From assembly GCA_002796835.1 (NCBI GenBank), contig LUGL01000055.1, positions 1 through 47,515 on the forward strand: DNA of 47,515 bases, read 5' to 3'. Below the pieces are notes generated by a model. The model was not told the origin of the DNA, ran no database searches, and worked only from the letters and a program-made list of their open reading frames with translations. A program made the translations under genes and the position numbers. Of this stretch, positions 9,732-17,253 are shown in pieces. This DNA is from Elainella saxicola E1. Lineage in GTDB: Bacteria > Cyanobacteriota > Cyanobacteriia > Elainellales > Elainellaceae. Position 1 is the stretch's first letter. Every line of letters starts with the position of its first letter.

Positions 9732-10100
9732 ATGAACCGTTATTTTTTGTCGATTTCGCGTTTTGTTCGTGGTTTAGTGATTACAGCAGTTTGTGTATTT
9801 ATGCTGTTTTCCAACGTTGCTCCGGCATTAGCGATCGGCAGTGCTCCGACTCAACCCTCTGAGGGTGAAACTCGGCTGAACGAGATTTACAAAGAATCTC
9901 AAGATGCTCTGCGTCCTGAAAACGCACTAAATAGTGACAAAATTATTGAGCGTGCCAATAAGGGACTCAATGAAGTTCAAGAAGATGCTGATATTGACCA
10001 AATGAATCGTCCTGAAAATTCCCGTGGGGCAGTTTCCGCTGCTGAGCAGGTCCAGCGTGCATTGGGTAAAGCGGTGGACAAAGTGACGGGCAAAGACTAA
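9732..10100 (+). CDS. Low-temperature-induced (lti-type) small secreted protein
   Basis: A 122-residue precursor. Residues 1-34 form a clear signal peptide (basic start, hydrophobic core VITAVCVFMLF, cleavage after APALA). The mature region of about 88 residues is polar. It ends with an LNEVQEDADIDQMNRPENS segment followed by a helical tail ending KAVDKVTGKD. This pattern is characteristic of cyanobacterial proteins annotated as low temperature-induced (Lti2-like), from memory of family sequences. The function is not established; the protein would be periplasmic or in the thylakoid lumen. GGAGG precedes the ATG at good spacing, and a strong terminator follows, so it is monocistronic. Confidence 0.7.
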   Translation: MNRYFLSISRFVRGLVITAVCVFMLFSNVAPALAIGSAPTQPSEGETRLNEIYKESQDALRPENALNSDKIIERANKGLNEVQEDADIDQMNRPENSRGAVSAAEQVQRALGKAVDKVTGKD

Positions 10101-10169
10101 TCAGTGACGGAAAAGCCTAACGCAGTAAATTGGCAACAGCTATTTCAAAACTGAATCGTCGTCATTAAG

Positions 10170-10197
10170 AAAGCGGGCAAAAGATAGGCCCGCTTTT
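10170..10197 (+). terminator. Rho-independent terminator of the lti-type gene
   Basis: AAAGCGGGC (10170-10178) pairs perfectly with GCCCGCTTT (10188-10196) around a 9-base loop, ending in TTTT. It lies between convergent genes, so with the A-run on the other side it may also serve purF. Confidence 0.85.
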
Positions 10198-10223
10198 CGC
10201 ATGATTGAAGATTTGAGGCCAGT

Positions 10224-11735
10224 TTAAGCCAAGGTCGAAACAGGCTGTTTTTCCAGGATCAGTTTCGATCGCTTTACCCTCTCTGGAACCGGAATGGGAT
10301 ATTCGCCCGTGAAGCAGGCTGAGCAGAAGCTGTTGGGGTCTTCATGCGTCGCCATCAACATGCCTTTCCAGCTCAAATAGGCTAGAGAATCCACGTTAAT
10401 TTGCTGGGCAATTTCCTCGATCGATTTGGTGGCAGCAATTAACTGGTCTTGAGTATCTGTATCGATACCATAGAAGCAAGGATGGGTAACCGGCGGCGAA
10501 GAAATCCGCATGTGTACTTCGCTTGCCCCTGCCTCTCGCAATGCTTTGACAATCTTGCGGCTGGTTGTTCCCCGCACTAACGAATCATCGACGATCAGCA
10601 CACGCTTACCCGCTAGCACATCTTTCAAAGGATTCAACTTCATGCGAATCCCAGATTCCCGCATACTTTGAGTTGGTTGAATAAAGGTGCGGCCTACATA
10701 GCGATTCTTAATCAAACCTTCGCCATAGGGAATCCCCGATTCTTCTGAGAAGCCAATCGCGGCTGGAATGCCCGAATCCGGCACGCCAATGATTAAATCC
10801 ACGTCGGCTGAAGATTCGATCGCCAACTGGCGGCCAATCCGTTTCCGATAGCTATAGAGGCTCTCTTCATTCATCACACTATCGGGACGGGCAAAGTAGA
10901 TCATCTCAAAAATGCAGAGCTTCCGCTGTGGTTTCTCAGCCCAGTGGAACGAAGCCAGACCGGCCTCTGTAATCCACACCATCTCACCGGGTTCCACATC
11001 GCGTAGATATTCCGCACCGATAATATCCAAGCCGCAGGTCTCGGAGGACAATACATAACGAGTTGGCGCATTGGCAGTCGCTCCTTCAATGATGCCAATC
11101 ACTAATGGCCGTACCCCGTTTGGATCACGGACTCCCATCATCCCTTCTGGAGTAGCGATCGCCAGACTAAACGCCCCCTCACACCGATGGAAAGCACTGC
11201 TGGCAGCTTCCAACCAGTTTTTGCCCGCATTGACTTCCTCGCCAATTGCGATCGCGATCATCTCAGAATCAGTGGTAGTCACCATCTGAGCATTGATTTT
11301 GAGCAACTCATCTCGCAGAACGGCGGTGTTCACCAAGTTGCCATTGTGGGCTAGCGCCAATTTGCCCAGGCGGGTTTCCACGACCGCAGGCTGAGCGTTC
11401 ACAACCCGGCTGGAACCCGTTGTAGAGTAGCGAGTGTGCCCCACGGCCCAGTCACCCGGTAACTCTTTCAACTTCTGCTCACTAAAGACTTGAGAAACCA
11501 GCCCCATATCTTTATGAAGATGGACTTCATGACCTTTAAAGGTGGCAATGCCTGCTGACTCTTGGCCCCGATGCTGGAGGGCATACAGTCCGAAATAGGT
11601 CAGTTTGGCCACATCTTCACCAGGGGCATAAATGCCGAATACCCCGCAGGCTTCTTCAGGTTTATCCGATCGAGACGGCAGCGTGGACTCAGACTGGATT
11701 GATTCAAAGGCGCGATCGGCAGAATTAGGCATCAT
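10224..11735 (-). CDS. purF: Amidophosphoribosyltransferase
   Basis: A 503-residue enzyme for the first committed step of purine synthesis (PRPP plus glutamine to 5-phosphoribosylamine). A propeptide of 29 residues precedes the expected N-terminal nucleophile Cys30 in ACGVFGIY, as in the Bacillus-type enzymes that are matured by cleavage and carry a 4Fe-4S cluster. Other landmarks are GHTRYSTTGSS, LAHNGNLVN, TDSEMIA, the PRPP-binding loop VLIVDDSLVRGTTSRKI, and cluster cysteines near the end (FCSACFTGEYP). Two adjacent ATG codons (11735 and 11732) compete as start. Length is normal. Confidence 0.96.
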   Translation of the reverse strand: MMPNSADRAFESIQSESTLPSRSDKPEEACGVFGIYAPGEDVAKLTYFGLYALQHRGQESAGIATFKGHEVHLHKDMGLVSQVFSEQKLKELPGDWAVGHTRYSTTGSSRVVNAQPAVVETRLGKLALAHNGNLVNTAVLRDELLKINAQMVTTTDSEMIAIAIGEEVNAGKNWLEAASSAFHRCEGAFSLAIATPEGMMGVRDPNGVRPLVIGIIEGATANAPTRYVLSSETCGLDIIGAEYLRDVEPGEMVWITEAGLASFHWAEKPQRKLCIFEMIYFARPDSVMNEESLYSYRKRIGRQLAIESSADVDLIIGVPDSGIPAAIGFSEESGIPYGEGLIKNRYVGRTFIQPTQSMRESGIRMKLNPLKDVLAGKRVLIVDDSLVRGTTSRKIVKALREAGASEVHMRISSPPVTHPCFYGIDTDTQDQLIAATKSIEEIAQQINVDSLAYLSWKGMLMATHEDPNSFCSACFTGEYPIPVPERVKRSKLILEKQPVSTLA

Positions 11736-11929
11736 GGAGCGTCTGTTTTTCCTCGATGAGTAGGGGTTTAACGTTTGGAGCAGTGAAGCAACATTAATTA
11801 AAAAACGCTACTAATTTAACGATTCCTTAACAAAATACCTTATAACACTAGCGCAAATCGGCTAGGTAGGATAGGGGAAGGATCAGGAGATTAGGTAGGG
11901 ATTTCTCAGATTCGGAAATTCTGACTACT

Positions 11930-12484
11930 TCATTTCTCCTTTCTATCATGCCCTCGCCAAGGGCCAATTGGCTGATCGGGAATCTCTTCTAGATGAGTTT
12001 CGGTGTGATAAAGCTGAAACCCGCGTGCTTGGTAATTTGCTAAAGCATAGGCTCCATCTAGACTACAGGTATGCACCCAGACCCGCTTTGCTCCCACCTG
12101 CCATGCTCGTTCGACCCCAACGCTCAATAAATGGCCGCCCAAGCGCTTGCCAATAAACTGCGGCAGCAAGCCAAAATAAGCAATCTCAACATTTCCTTCT
12201 GACTGAGCTTCCAACTCCACATAGCCTGCCGGATTTCCAGCCACATAGGCCACCCAGGTTTGCAATTCAGGCCGATCGAGATAAGTCATCCACTGTTCGT
12301 AGTTCCAAGTGAGGCGATCGAGCCAATACCAGTTGCCTCCCACTGCTGTGTAGAGAAAGCGGCTGAATTCGGGACAGGCAATCGAGACGGGTTCGATGCG
12401 GCAATCGTAATCTCTAGGAGGAGAAAATTTAAGCTGACCTGGATCGGTCATTTCCAGATACCAGGTGGTGACTTCAACTCGCAT
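11930..12484 (-). CDS. GNAT-family N-acetyltransferase
   Basis: A 184-residue acyltransferase of the GNAT fold, using acetyl-CoA. The core shows VAYVAGNPAGYVELE (beta strands 2-3), VEIAYFGLLPQFIGKRLGG (motif A with the Q-x-x-G-x-x-G type pyrophosphate loop), HLLSVGVERAW, and VWVHTCSLDGAYALANYQARGF (motif B, the usual N-Y-x-x-x-G-F end). A substrate cannot be assigned. The N-terminal extension rich in Tyr and Trp (TAVGGNWYWLDRL) recurs in a conserved set of bacterial GNAT proteins. The gene stands alone on the minus strand. Confidence 0.85.
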   Translation of the reverse strand: MRVEVTTWYLEMTDPGQLKFSPPRDYDCRIEPVSIACPEFSRFLYTAVGGNWYWLDRLTWNYEQWMTYLDRPELQTWVAYVAGNPAGYVELEAQSEGNVEIAYFGLLPQFIGKRLGGHLLSVGVERAWQVGAKRVWVHTCSLDGAYALANYQARGFQLYHTETHLEEIPDQPIGPWRGHDRKEK

Positions 12485-12668
12485 AGGCGGAAGGCAAAAG
12501 CTGAACTGGTTTGTCTAGCGTTCTAATCTAGCACCATCCTCTCACGAGGTTTGCAGAGTGCAACGAAACCGATCGGCATAATGCATGGCGGCAATTCCAA
12601 CAAAAAAGGCTGAGGGAGCAGCAAAACTACTCCTTCAACCCGATCGAACTAAGGAGAACTGGAACGAT

Positions 12669-12748
12669 TAGCTGATCAACGCCAGATCCGATTTCGCTAG
12701 GGCTAAACTAGCTGATCAACGCCAGATCCGATTTCGCTAGGGCTAAAC
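12669..12748. repeat. Tandem duplication, two 40-bp copies across an RTX gene stop codon
   Basis: Two identical 40-base copies lie head to tail (12669-12708 and 12709-12748). Each begins TAGCTGATCAACGCC and ends GGGCTAAAC. Copy two encodes the last codons of the RTX protein and its TAG; copy one lies just beyond the stop and is untranslated. Confidence 0.95.
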
Positions 12749-14804
12749 CGTTGGTTAAGTCGGCAAACTGCCCCCCTTTGCCAAATCCTTGTCGTGCCCC
12801 ATTTTGGTTATAGAACAATGAGCCAGTTTTTCTCACGTACGTCAATGTTGCTTTGCTGTATTTAGCCTGACTAACGTTTTGTACCGAGGCAAAAGTTAAA
12901 CGCTTGGTGGTGAAAGTCTTGCGGGAAATTGCAATTTGATCCTCAGCCTTAATGAAATCGACAATTGCAGCAACTCCACTTGATGCTTTGCTAAAGGGAA
13001 GACCCGTATTGAATGCAAATTGATCGCGTCCCGTTCCACCAGTGAGTAGATCGGAGCCAAATCCACCAAACAACACATCATTACCATCTCCCCCTTGCAA
13101 GTTATCGTTGCCTAAGCCCCCCTGAAGCTTATCATCACCCATTCCACCTACCAAAACATCATTGCCACCATAGCCAAGTAATGAGTCATTGCCAGCATTA
13201 CCAGTTAGAGTGTTGTCTTGATCATCGCCTTCTAGTACATCATCTGCTGAGCCTCCAGTTTTGGAAGCAACTGTGTCATCATCTCGAATCGCAAGTTGGG
13301 CAGTAGTTTGAGTGCCTAATTTCGCACCACTTGGGCTAGATAAGCTGAGGTTGATAGCCTCGTCAGTTTCAATGAGTCCATCCTGTAAAAGCTGAACACT
13401 CAACTGTTTTGTTGTTTCACCGGGATTGAAAGTTACGACAATAACAGGTTGAGAATCAATGTAATCCGTGCCGTTCGCTGCCGTTCCACCAGTATTAGTC
13501 AGAGTTACTTGAGAAGTAGTATTTAAGTCTGTACCGCTGCGCGTTAGTTCGATCGATGCCCGTCCCTCACTTTCAATGTAGGTATAGGTTGCTTTAGAAA
13601 ATTGAATGTTTGGTACATTGGTTGTGCCATCTGTACCATCTGTATTCTGGTTATTGGTAGCATCGACCGCATTAATCTTGATAGTCTTTTGCAAGCTTGT
13701 TGTAGCACCGCTTTTATCAGTTGCTACGAAATTGACATTGTAGTCACCTGCCTGTAACCCATTCAGCGACAGCGAAAGGTTGCCTTGCGCCCATGTATCT
13801 CCGCCCGACCATTGAGTGAAAGAAGAAGAGTTGATAACCTTGCTGGCAGATGCATTATAGACATCCATTTTTAGGTTTGCGACATCAGTCCATCCATCTG
13901 CGTCAGCAACATAAAGGTTTGTTAGCGCGATCGTATCGCCTGTATTGTAAGCATCTTTGAGATCGTAAACCAGGATGGATGAGGGAACAGTATTCTCAAC
14001 AATCTTGAACTCTCGATAGATTGGGTCTGTTTGGTCGCCCTTACTATCATTGCCATAAACGTAAGCATAGTAGTCACCTGCTGGTAACCCTGCTAGTGAT
14101 AGGCTGACATCACCAGCCTGTGCCCAATTGTTACCGCCTGACCACTGGGTAAAAGTCATGCTGTAGTCATGCACAGCTAAGTCGCTTGCGTACTTGTTGT
14201 AAACATCAAAGGTGCCACTCTTGATGTCCTGCCATCCGTCCGGATCGTTGAAATAAAGCCCGTTGATCGTCATCGTGCTGCCAGCCTTGTAGGTCGGCTT
14301 CAAATCATTCAGGACAACGCCGTTTGGATGGTAATTAAACGAGTTGAGAAAGAGCTTATAGTTGACTAGAGTTTTGTCAACAGCAGGCTCAGAATTACTC
14401 TCAAAACGCTCAATTACCGCGTAAAGTTTTTCATCTTTCGCAGCATTGAACTTCAATGAGCGAAAATGTGGATCAATCGAATTCGGTCTATACACATATG
14501 TTTGGGCAATCTGGTCTCCATTACTGTTCAAAATTCTTGCAGATACATCTCCAACGAAGCCGCTTGTGAGGGCTTCAATATCAAATCGATAGGTTCCCTT
14601 CTCAGGCGCAGTGAAAGTAAAGTAATCAGCCCGATCGTATGTAGTTGAGTCAATCAAGCCGCCCACACTATTATTTACGTCAATGCCGTAGTAGCTGAGC
14701 GTACCTAAATCAGTGGCAGTTCCAAGTGTTCCGTTTGTATCTGGCATATTGCGAATCAAAATAGGTGAATGGTCTTCAGCTTGGCAGTGCGCTAGACTGC
14801 CCAT
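12708..14804 (-). CDS. RTX calcium-binding protein with Calx-beta domain
   Basis: A large, probably secreted protein with no Sec signal peptide. From the start at 14804: a prepeptidase-like domain (about 20-155, starting PDTNGTLGTATDLG). Two similar beta domains follow (about 165-270 and 278-380), both with the motif FTQWSGG..WAQ and GL.AGDY. Then come a Calx-beta domain (about 398-510), RTX nonapeptides (about 518-595, units such as GGNDVLVGG) that bind Ca2+, and a C-terminal domain with GSLFYNQNGARQGFGKGG. C-terminal RTX cargo normally leaves by type I secretion, but no transporter genes are here. The 5' end is doubtful: no ribosome site precedes 14804 or the next ATG (14747), and a well-placed start lies upstream out of continuity (see 14901-14960). 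Confidence 0.85.
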   Translation of the reverse strand: MGSLAHCQAEDHSPILIRNMPDTNGTLGTATDLGTLSYYGIDVNNSVGGLIDSTTYDRADYFTFTAPEKGTYRFDIEALTSGFVGDVSARILNSNGDQIAQTYVYRPNSIDPHFRSLKFNAAKDEKLYAVIERFESNSEPAVDKTLVNYKLFLNSFNYHPNGVVLNDLKPTYKAGSTMTINGLYFNDPDGWQDIKSGTFDVYNKYASDLAVHDYSMTFTQWSGGNNWAQAGDVSLSLAGLPAGDYYAYVYGNDSKGDQTDPIYREFKIVENTVPSSILVYDLKDAYNTGDTIALTNLYVADADGWTDVANLKMDVYNASASKVINSSSFTQWSGGDTWAQGNLSLSLNGLQAGDYNVNFVATDKSGATTSLQKTIKINAVDATNNQNTDGTDGTTNVPNIQFSKATYTYIESEGRASIELTRSGTDLNTTSQVTLTNTGGTAANGTDYIDSQPVIVVTFNPGETTKQLSVQLLQDGLIETDEAINLSLSSPSGAKLGTQTTAQLAIRDDDTVASKTGGSADDVLEGDDQDNTLTGNAGNDSLLGYGGNDVLVGGMGDDKLQGGLGNDNLQGGDGNDVLFGGFGSDLLTGGTGRDQFAFNTGLPFSKASSGVAAIVDFIKAEDQIAISRKTFTTKRLTFASVQNVSQAKYSKATLTYVRKTGSLFYNQNGARQGFGKGGQFADLTNGLALAKSDLALIS

Positions 14805-14900
14805 TTAACGTCGTGCTGCTGTTATCGTGCCGACCAGTCGAGATCTACCAATCTCTTGTTCCGTGCATCGTGACAAAATTCAATCATCGAGATAGGGCCA

Positions 14901-14973
14901 TCAATTCACGAAGTCATCATTACCAGAGATGAAATTGCCGTAGCTAATATCTTGATCCATGGTTTACTCCAGG
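14901..14973 (-). pseudogene. Detached 5' start of the RTX gene, interrupted by stops
   Basis: On the minus strand GGAG (14970-14967) sits 6 bases before ATG 14960. It opens 19 codons beginning MDQDISYGNFISGNDDF and ending at TGA (14903-14901). The composition resembles the N-terminus of an RTX-type protein. More stops occur in all three frames before the ORF at 14804. This looks like the original translation start, now separated from the body by frameshifts or stops. Confidence 0.5.
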
Positions 14974-15363
14974 AGATTTTCAGAATGATTGATATGTGGC
15001 GATAGATGCGGACAGGCCTAATTCAACTGAAATAACCTTTAACGTTATTCGCTTCTGTGTTATCAGACTATCTGTTTCACCTAACGGGATAGGTCAGGTC
15101 AGGTCACATATTGGGTCATCTGGGAAGTCAGGTATTGAAAATTGCGCCCAGAAGCAGTTTGACGATCGGCCCAACCCGTCTAAATTTCTTTTGGCTGATC
15201 ACTCCCTGAATTCGGGTATAGTACGTTTCAAGGGAAGCCTTTTGATTGCTCAATCTTTTGGGCGATTGACCCTCTGTGGTGCGTTTTAACCCCATCAGAC
15301 CGATCGTTGAGTGTGTTTTTCAGTTCCAGTTTGACCCACTGATGACCTCAATTGCGAAGACCA
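14974..15363. other. Non-coding interval between divergent genes
   Basis: About 390 bases between the old RTX start and the cyanobacteriochrome gene. An open frame exists on the plus strand, but its translation has no coding character. The interval most likely holds the two divergent promoters. Confidence 0.5.
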
Positions 15364-16788
15364 ATGAATCCAGAAGACCTGGCAAAATTAAGGGATTTCT
15401 GTCGAGATGACGCTGCGTTTGAGCAGGTCAAACAGCTTCTGCTGCAGAAAGTTCAGCCGCTAGAGTTGGCTATTCATCAGGCACAGTTCCAGCTAGAGCA
15501 GCAAAAGACTTTGTTTCGAGTCATCAGTCGATTACGGGAACCTATTGACCTGGAAACCATTTTTCATGCTACTGCGATCGAGGTACGTCAGCTGTTAAAG
15601 GCCGATCGAGTGGGGATGTTTCGCTTTTATCCCGACTCAGGCTGGGATGACGGAGAATTTGTGTCTGAAGATGTCGATCCGGCCTTTACCTCGGCAATGG
15701 CTCAGAAAGTGCACGATCACTGCTTTGGGGAACAGTTTGCGATTCATTATGAGCAGGGGCGGATTCAAGCGGTTGCAGATATTCATGATGCAGGGTTGAG
15801 CGATTGCCATATTCAGGTGCTCTCTCAATTTCAGGTGCGGGCGAATTTAGTTGTACCGCTGTTGCAGGGCCATCATCTCTGGGGGTTGCTTTGTATTCAC
15901 CAATGCTATGGGCCTCGTCAGTGGCAGGAAACTGAAGTTGAATTTGTGCAGCAGATTGCCGAGCATTTAGGTGTGGCCCTCTATCATGCTGAGCTCATGG
16001 CGGAACTGCGAGCCGAGATCCTGGAACGACAGCAAGCTGAAGAGCGAGCACAAGCATTGAATCAAGAATTGCGGCAGGTCATTATCGAGCTGAGGGCTGT
16101 CAATAAGGAACTGGAAGCCTTTAGCTATTCCGTTTCCCATGACCTGCGTGCACCATTGCGCAGCATTGATGGTTTCAGTCAGGCGCTGTTGGAAGATTGT
16201 AGCGATCAATTAGATGATAGCGGACAAGATTACTTGCGGCGGATTCGATCGGCAACCCAGCGCATGGGGCTTTTGATTGATGACTTGCTGACGCTCTCAC
16301 GGGTGACCCGTAGCGATATGCATCTGGAGACGGTGAACTTGAGTCGAGTGGCTAGTCAAATTTGCATGGAGTTACAGCAGAGCCAGCCCGATCGCCAGGT
16401 GGAATTTGTCGTGCAACCCGGACTCATTGCCCAGGGCGATGTCCGTCTGATGCAGGTTCTCTTAGAGAATTTATTGAACAATGCCTGGAAATTCACCTCC
16501 AAGCATCCCCATGCCAGAATTGAGTTTGGCCAGATCGATCGGAATGAGAGTATCTCAGCTTACTTTGTTCGAGATGATGGTGCAGGCTTCGATATGGCGT
16601 ATAGTGACAAATTGTTTGGTCCTTTTCAAAGACTGCACGGCATTCAGGAATTTCCAGGCAATGGCATCGGGCTGGCGACCGTCCAACGAATCGTGCATCG
16701 GCATGGAGGACGGGTGTGGGCCGAAGGTGCAGTGGAACATGGAGCAACGTTTTACTTCACTTTGGCAGAAGAGGAGATCGGGGCATGA
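15364..16788 (+). CDS. Cyanobacteriochrome (DXCF-type) sensor histidine kinase
   Basis: A 474-residue soluble photoreceptor-type kinase. A GAF domain (about 60-210) carries the bilin-binding Cys-His pair (C148-H149, in GLSDCHIQVL). It also carries a DXCF motif (D118-H119-C120-F121), the second cysteine that forms an extra thioether in blue/green two-cysteine cyanobacteriochromes. The 28-residue gap between the cysteines equals that remembered for TePixJ (C494/C522). A coiled linker leads to HisKA (FSYSVSHDLRAPLRSID, His259) and an HATPase domain (LLENLLNNAWKFTSKH, DDGAGFD, GNGIGLATVQRIVHRHGG) of the phytochrome kinase class. I chose ATG 15364. The stop overlaps the next gene's start by ATGA, so kinase and regulator are translationally coupled. 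Confidence 0.88.
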   Translation: MNPEDLAKLRDFCRDDAAFEQVKQLLLQKVQPLELAIHQAQFQLEQQKTLFRVISRLREPIDLETIFHATAIEVRQLLKADRVGMFRFYPDSGWDDGEFVSEDVDPAFTSAMAQKVHDHCFGEQFAIHYEQGRIQAVADIHDAGLSDCHIQVLSQFQVRANLVVPLLQGHHLWGLLCIHQCYGPRQWQETEVEFVQQIAEHLGVALYHAELMAELRAEILERQQAEERAQALNQELRQVIIELRAVNKELEAFSYSVSHDLRAPLRSIDGFSQALLEDCSDQLDDSGQDYLRRIRSATQRMGLLIDDLLTLSRVTRSDMHLETVNLSRVASQICMELQQSQPDRQVEFVVQPGLIAQGDVRLMQVLLENLLNNAWKFTSKHPHARIEFGQIDRNESISAYFVRDDGAGFDMAYSDKLFGPFQRLHGIQEFPGNGIGLATVQRIVHRHGGRVWAEGAVEHGATFYFTLAEEEIGA

Positions 16789-17228
16789 TGGTCAGCAATA
16801 AAATAATTCTGCTTGTGGAGGATAATCCTGACGATGAGGCGTTGGCGATCCGAGCCTTGAAGCGGCACAACATTGGCAATGAAATTGTGGTTGCCCATGA
16901 TGGGGTTGAAGCTTTAGATTATCTGTTTGGGACAGGAATTTACTCAGGACGGGATCTCAATCTCCAACCCAGTGTCATCTTATTAGATCTAAAACTGCCT
17001 CGCATTGACGGGCTTGAAGTCTTACGTCGCTTGCGAGAAGATGAGCGCACAAGGTTGCTGCCTGTGGTCATCCTGACAACCTCCAGCGAAGAACAGGACA
17101 TGATCAATAGCTACAGCCTGGGGTGCAATAGTTACGTCCGTAAACCTGTCGATTTCATCCAGTTTTCAGAAGCCATTCGGCAACTGGGCATGTACTGGCT
17201 CTTGATGAATGAACCACCCCCGCTCTAG
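16785..17228 (+). CDS. Rcp1-like single-domain response regulator
   Basis: A 147-residue receiver with no output domain. Landmarks are LVEDNPDDEALAIRALKRH (acidic pocket), the phospho-acceptor Asp in VILLDLKLPRIDGLEVLRRL (Asp68 counting from ATG 16785, the same number as in Synechocystis Rcp1), ILTTSSEEQD, and Lys in YVRKPVDFIQF. The tail FSEAIRQLGMYWLLMNEPPP is typical of regulators paired with phytochrome-class kinases. GAGGAG lies just before the ATG, which overlaps the upstream kinase stop as ATGA. It probably shuttles phosphate from the cyanobacteriochrome kinase to a further partner, plausibly the hybrid kinase encoded 25 bases downstream. Confidence 0.92.
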   Translation: MMVSNKIILLVEDNPDDEALAIRALKRHNIGNEIVVAHDGVEALDYLFGTGIYSGRDLNLQPSVILLDLKLPRIDGLEVLRRLREDERTRLLPVVILTTSSEEQDMINSYSLGCNSYVRKPVDFIQFSEAIRQLGMYWLLMNEPPPL

Positions 17229-17253
17229 GGAAGCAGTTTAGGGAGGTAGACAA

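Noticed and set aside
12708-14804. RTX toxin (haemolysin)
   Set aside because: Only the calcium-binding repeats are shared with toxins; no toxin domain, acyltransferase or transporter gene is present.
14996-15289. Plus-strand open frame of 97 codons upstream of the cyanobacteriochrome gene
   Set aside because: No domain, no ribosome site and non-coding-like composition; it lies in a divergent promoter region.
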